From Mangrovimonas futianensis (GTDB lineage Bacteria > Bacteroidota > Bacteroidia > Flavobacteriales > Flavobacteriaceae), in contig NZ_JAJJNF010000002.1 of assembly GCF_021245805.1 (NCBI RefSeq), forward strand, positions 124,001 through 188,000: a stretch of DNA of 64,000 bases. Direction: 5' to 3'. Positions 61,901-64,000 of this stretch are shown here, piece after piece (within the stretch, counting starts at the first letter, position 1; each line of letters begins with the position of its first letter). A program made the translations under genes and the position numbers. The notes beneath the pieces are model-generated. The model worked only from the letters and a program-made list of their open reading frames with translations, searched no databases and was not told where the DNA came from.

Positions 61901-62343
61901 CCTTCATTGATATCGGTTGTGCCACTAGGAGCTATAATTTCCGCAGCGATAGCAATTCCACCCAAGTACGAAGGTGCTGTAACCATTAATTTGATTTCTA
62001 CGCTTGAATTATTTGGCAAACTAGGAACTGTTCCTGTTAGCACATTACTTCCTCCCAAATTAAAATCGGTTGCTAAACTAGCTCCTCCAACATTATTTTG
62101 TGACAAATAAGATTCCACAGTTACCGTATCACTCAAGTCAATAGAAAAGGTGGCGTTGCTTACAGCCCCTCCAGAATTACTTATGGTAACAACATATTGA
62201 AAATCTTCAAAAATATGGACCTGCGACACATCACTTCCTTCCAAATTTTGTGCCGCAACCGAGACTGATAAATCTGTGGTCTGTGAAAAAATAAACGGCA
62301 TACTGAACAGGAAGAAACAGAATAGTAAGATCCTTTGAAGCAT
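58951..62343 (-). CDS. Secreted DUF11-repeat protein with T9SS type B sorting domain
   Basis: The 1130-residue product has a signal peptide (LFCFFLFSMPFIFSQ) and about seven tandem DUF11-like beta modules; recognisable openings are WGETVTYQFTITNN, WGEEITFTTTVCND, WGEITYEITAFNN and LGESVVFTIQVTNNG. It ends in the type B sorting domain (about 1035-1130): IPQAFTPNNDGFNDYF, IRIFNRYGTTVFK, NNWNGKP and GTYYYVLEI. That domain directs export by the Bacteroidota type IX system. Likely a surface protein, perhaps adhesive; no catalytic domain seen. Confidence 0.93.
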   Translation of the reverse strand: MLQRILLFCFFLFSMPFIFSQTTDLSVSVAAQNLEGSDVSQVHIFEDFQYVVTISNSGGAVSNATFSIDLSDTVTVESYLSQNNVGGASLATDFNLGGSNVLTGTVPSLPNNSSVEIKLMVTAPSYLGGIAIAAEIIAPSGTTDINEGNNQSIISMNVVDVPIDFTVTNTQINPSPGTGISTWGETVTYQFTITNNSIIDYPLSSFSGIMTLNTPLIYGSPIIAFESIECIGATNGMACIDLSGVSGSTAQVNSVETIFTMGTSNVFTAGGSLTFEVQYQITGASCAFELQPIEVGSSIQLLLNHENESSNFSNTIPLTLLESEVCNVTDICIDTVQINPDISESLDWGEEITFTTTVCNDGPLDAYVAFFLQNLTPFVEWEIVSLECTDTTGNLSCSDVTLTQNDIFWTSENFLMPANTTITITSTLIFIEPECSVDGEDIQVHLRSGTNILQSDLFDSNNENSAQSDYLSFPAAPLCPSEDIYITKSQIDPALPIGSDENNTADWGEITYEITAFNNSEVDVPIALEDYIIGAGGNDLTGTLVSVACVSTTGTASCLPLDHVYVGEVFDGIPNNNENDVLWEILAEDNWILPGESSVTFQVVVDWYPGCSGIPMYVENHATIEFFNDQVIDSNEDNNEASAKTYLAPCVDLVVQTFPEYPQVNVNQQFDWIIDISNSSSSYNAINIDFENILGDEFTINGTPTCNVTNGNAACISNLQINGNTLTGLISFMEPNATIRIVIPVLAPNFGGAFTNTVSAIPNQDDNEELSPETNTSISNVQVIAPFLVKSFDPDMIYEGQQTTLTFTINNTSTSPQQTGIAFVDNLPTGMVLNEPPTWVMANGATGDFVGDIGDTFVGITNLSIPQGISNCTFSVEITANEAGSLVNSYTNFSDLVNIDATQTFAELTVLEDTTDVDIAVIKSVEPSESSLGESVVFTIQVTNNGSSTGNNIEITEMLPASFVVDNYEVSAGIFDITTYIWSLSSLAPQQTETLTLETTIVSSSELTNVASLTGLLETDRDETNNTDEASITLDNCLEIPQAFTPNNDGFNDYFVIPCLQDYGSNNIRIFNRYGTTVFKTENYDNNWNGKPNQGILHDPKTLLPVGTYYYVLEIDALDKPVVGWVYLTY

Positions 62344-62381
62344 AAGTTGGTTTTATAGTAGACGTCAAATTCCTTTTTTGG

Positions 62382-62415
62382 TTGCGTTAAGATACCCTAA
62401 AAGATTGTAAATTTG
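62382..62415 (+). promoter_or_regulatory. Promoter of rsmI
   Basis: TAAATTTG (62408-62415) is a -7 box and TTG (62382-62384) a -33-like element at 23-nt spacing. Since the box covers the in-frame TTG at 62413, translation must start downstream, at the ATG at 62434. Confidence 0.6.
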
Positions 62416-62433
62416 AACATTCAACCTTACAAA

Positions 62434-63105
62434 ATGAGCAAACTCTATATTGTTCCTACTCCCATTGGAAATTTAAAAGACATGACCTTTAGAGCCATTG
62501 AGGTCTTAAAGGAGGTCGATTTGATTCTTGCCGAAGACACCAGAACTTCTGGTAAATTGCTCAAGCATTTTGAGGTTACAACGCCCTCCCAGTCACACCA
62601 CATGCACAACGAACATAAAACGCTAGAGCGCTTAATAGAACGCCTTAAAGGCGGTTCATCTATTGCCTTGATAAGTGATGCCGGCACCCCAGCCATTTCT
62701 GACCCTGGGTTTTTATTGACCCGTGCCGCTATAGAAAACAACATAGAAGTAGAATGTTTGCCTGGGGCTACTGCCTTTGTGCCTGCTTTGGTAAATAGTG
62801 GCTTACCGAACGACAAGTTTGTATTTGAAGGCTTTTTACCTGTTAAAAAAGGGAGGCAAACCCGCTTGACCTTGCTTGCCGAAGAACCCAGAACCATGAT
62901 TTTTTATGAGAGTCCGCATAAACTTCTTAAAACCTTAGGTCACTTTTGTGAGTACTTTGGTGAAGACCGCCAGGTATCGGTATCTCGCGAACTTACTAAA
63001 CTGTATGAAGAAACCGTTCGTGGTACTGCCAAGGAAGTCCTGGAACATTATACTGCCCACCCACCAAAGGGAGAAATAGTTGTAGTGGTAGCTGGGAAAA
63101 AGTGA
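62434..63105 (+). CDS. rsmI: 16S rRNA (cytidine(1402)-2'-O)-methyltransferase
   Basis: The 223-residue enzyme methylates C1402 of 16S rRNA, using SAM. MSKLYIVPTPIGNLKDMT is the family start, LAEDTRTSGKLLKHF follows, ALISDAGTPAISDPG binds SAM, and CLPGATAFVPALVNSGLP is the further hallmark. The start at 62434 follows a promoter. Length is slightly shorter than E. coli RsmI (286) because the C-terminal domain is reduced, as in this phylum. Confidence 0.95.
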   Translation: MSKLYIVPTPIGNLKDMTFRAIEVLKEVDLILAEDTRTSGKLLKHFEVTTPSQSHHMHNEHKTLERLIERLKGGSSIALISDAGTPAISDPGFLLTRAAIENNIEVECLPGATAFVPALVNSGLPNDKFVFEGFLPVKKGRQTRLTLLAEEPRTMIFYESPHKLLKTLGHFCEYFGEDRQVSVSRELTKLYEETVRGTAKEVLEHYTAHPPKGEIVVVVAGKK

Positions 63106-63162
63106 TAATTTATAAAGACATTTGAATACATCGTGGATATAGATGCTATTGAGTAAACTTTT

Positions 63163-63606
63163 TTAAAGGGCTTCTTCTGAAAAAATTATATTAGGAATCT
63201 TAGGATATCTTTTAGCTAGACCACATTGCCAGCAATCTGTTGAGAAAAGTCCAATTTCGATTAACTCCCATTTATTGTTTTTATTCATAAACAGTCCTTC
63301 TACATGACAACAATCATAAGAATTATCCGGAAAAATCAACTCTTTTCCATTCCTTTCAATTGCATCTCCTTTGAACCACGCATAATTTCCCAATAGTTTA
63401 AAATGATTTACTTTAAACAATACTTCTTGGTTAATATCCTGTTTGACTTCAATTCTTAGAAGGTCAAGCATTTCTTTTCTCTCAGTGGCGTTTTCACTTG
63501 TTTTTATTTTAAAGTCAATAACCTCTTGTGAACAAACTTTCAGGCTAAAACCAAGCATTAAAAATGAGATAATTATAAATTTTATTTTTTGCTCCAAGTG
63601 TTTCAT
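63163..63606 (-). CDS. Small exported Cys-containing protein, unknown
   Basis: From the ATG at 63606 the product has 147 residues with a signal peptide (IKFIIISFLMLGFSLKVCSQ). The mature part has a beta-rich core, FKLLGNYAWFKGDAIERNGKE, then DCCHVEGLFMNKNNKWELIEIGLFSTDCWQCG, so four cysteines (two in DCCH, two in CWQC) could bind metal or form disulfides. Family not recognised. An earlier in-frame start at 63654 adds 16 residues without signal features. Confidence 0.7.
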   Translation of the reverse strand: MKHLEQKIKFIIISFLMLGFSLKVCSQEVIDFKIKTSENATERKEMLDLLRIEVKQDINQEVLFKVNHFKLLGNYAWFKGDAIERNGKELIFPDNSYDCCHVEGLFMNKNNKWELIEIGLFSTDCWQCGLAKRYPKIPNIIFSEEAL

Positions 63607-63690
63607 TTCTAAGGCACTTAACTTGTTATTCGAACATAAATACACTTTTACCATTATTTCTATTGGTGAAGAGGTATTTCGATTTGTTGC

Positions 63691-64000
63691 TTACCGCAAT
63701 CTTACAAAATAGGCCACTTCCTTAACAGGTTTATTATCTCCTTCAAATACGATTCCGTCTTTTTCAAAATCGGTGATTATCTCCATGGAGTTTTGGTCCT
63801 CAGAAAACACAAAGACCTTGGGAGAATTAGGGTAGGTAGATGATATTTTGTCTCCATAATACCGTTTCATTTCCCTTTGATATTCTTGTCCTTCTCTTTT
63901 AACCCAAGTACCTTTTGTTATCTCATTTCCGGGTAAATCAAAACGATCAGTGTCCTCATTGTAAAGGTATTCCCTAAAGACAAGGGTTCCATCTCCGTAG
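63691..64000 (-). CDS. 3' end of a gene cut by the window edge
   Basis: An open minus-strand frame of 102 codons runs from the window edge to a TAA at 63691-63693. The C-terminal peptide includes YGDGTLVFREYLYNEDT, GTWVKREGQEYQREM and ends EVAYFVRLR. It is in the same direction as the gene at 63163. The beginning lies outside the window, so the function cannot be judged; the pattern of Gly, Thr and aromatic residues suggests a beta-rich protein. Confidence 0.6.
   Translation of the reverse strand, partial: YGDGTLVFREYLYNEDTDRFDLPGNEITKGTWVKREGQEYQREMKRYYGDKISSTYPNSPKVFVFSEDQNSMEIITDFEKDGIVFEGDNKPVKEVAYFVRLR

Noticed and set aside
62413..62433. TTG start for rsmI
   Set aside because: It is covered by the -7 promoter box, so it is unlikely to be in the mRNA; the ATG at 62434 gives the usual N-terminus.
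1..64000. tRNA, rRNA, insertion sequences, prophage and defence islands
   Set aside because: I looked at the gaps between genes and found no cloverleaf-like or transposase-coding stretch. The gaps are short and hold promoters or terminators only. A dedicated RNA search could still reveal small RNAs.

Overview
The window is chromosomal DNA from a member of the Bacteroidota, most likely a marine member of the family Flavobacteriaceae; the genus cannot be fixed from the sequence. The base composition is AT-rich. Many genes have a TAnnTTTG -7 box upstream, and a few also have a TTG or TTTG element about 19-23 nt further up, which is the promoter type of this phylum. Lineage markers include a complete MoxR-Bat (aerotolerance) operon, a type IX secretion type B sorting domain, a HmuY-like lipoprotein beside a TonB-dependent receptor, many short lipoprotein signals, and core enzymes of flavobacterial type. 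I see no tRNA, rRNA, insertion sequence, prophage or CRISPR array. Gene density is high, and simple hairpin terminators separate many units.

Layout. 1-6.7 kb: glutamate dehydrogenase (gdhA), an outer-membrane protein, cystathionine gamma-synthase-like enzyme, a DUF4163/DUF3298 lipoprotein, a frameshifted small secreted protein, a DinB-fold protein, an ArsC-like protein and an EamA transporter. 6.7-11.7 kb: a thioesterase, then an apparent operon yicC - lipoprotein - gmk - nadD, followed by small membrane proteins and an OsmC protein. 11.7-19.4 kb: a Kbp-type BON-LysM protein, a lipoprotein with an internal duplication, an octaheme cytochrome c with HEAT and TPR regions, gpsA, pckA and a small membrane protein. 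19.5-28.2 kb: a small conserved protein, then a seven-gene minus-strand run built around a tripartite RND efflux pump with a GbsR/MarR regulator first, and a universal stress protein and a TetR regulator behind it. 28.2-30.3 kb: pheS, a small conserved protein and cvpA.

30.2-38.7 kb is the most interesting part. A four-gene minus-strand operon (DUF6607 protein, secreted ankyrin-repeat protein, DUF2271 protein with a DAITGAT flavinylation-like motif, and a PepSY-flavodoxin-FNR fusion) is divergent from a TonB-dependent receptor and a HmuY-like lipoprotein. The divergent promoters sit beside an imperfect 23-bp inverted repeat. Together this looks like a heme or iron acquisition locus with its own trans-membrane electron supply: NAD(P)H to FAD to FMN to heme b in the membrane, then possibly to a covalently bound periplasmic flavin.

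38.7-42.1 kb: two beta-carbonic anhydrases and a SulP transporter, suggesting bicarbonate uptake and interconversion, plus a small unknown protein whose start lies in a perfect 10-bp inverted repeat. 42.1-51.3 kb: the Bat operon read moxR - DUF58 - DUF4381-like - batA - batB - batC - batD - batE. 51.4-58.1 kb: a DUF4382 lipoprotein, an SDR oxidoreductase with an AlbA_2 protein, asd, mscL, and tdk overlapping alr. 58.2-64 kb: a conserved unknown protein, an 1130-residue T9SS cargo, rsmI, a Cys-rich secreted protein and the 3' end of one further gene cut by the window edge.
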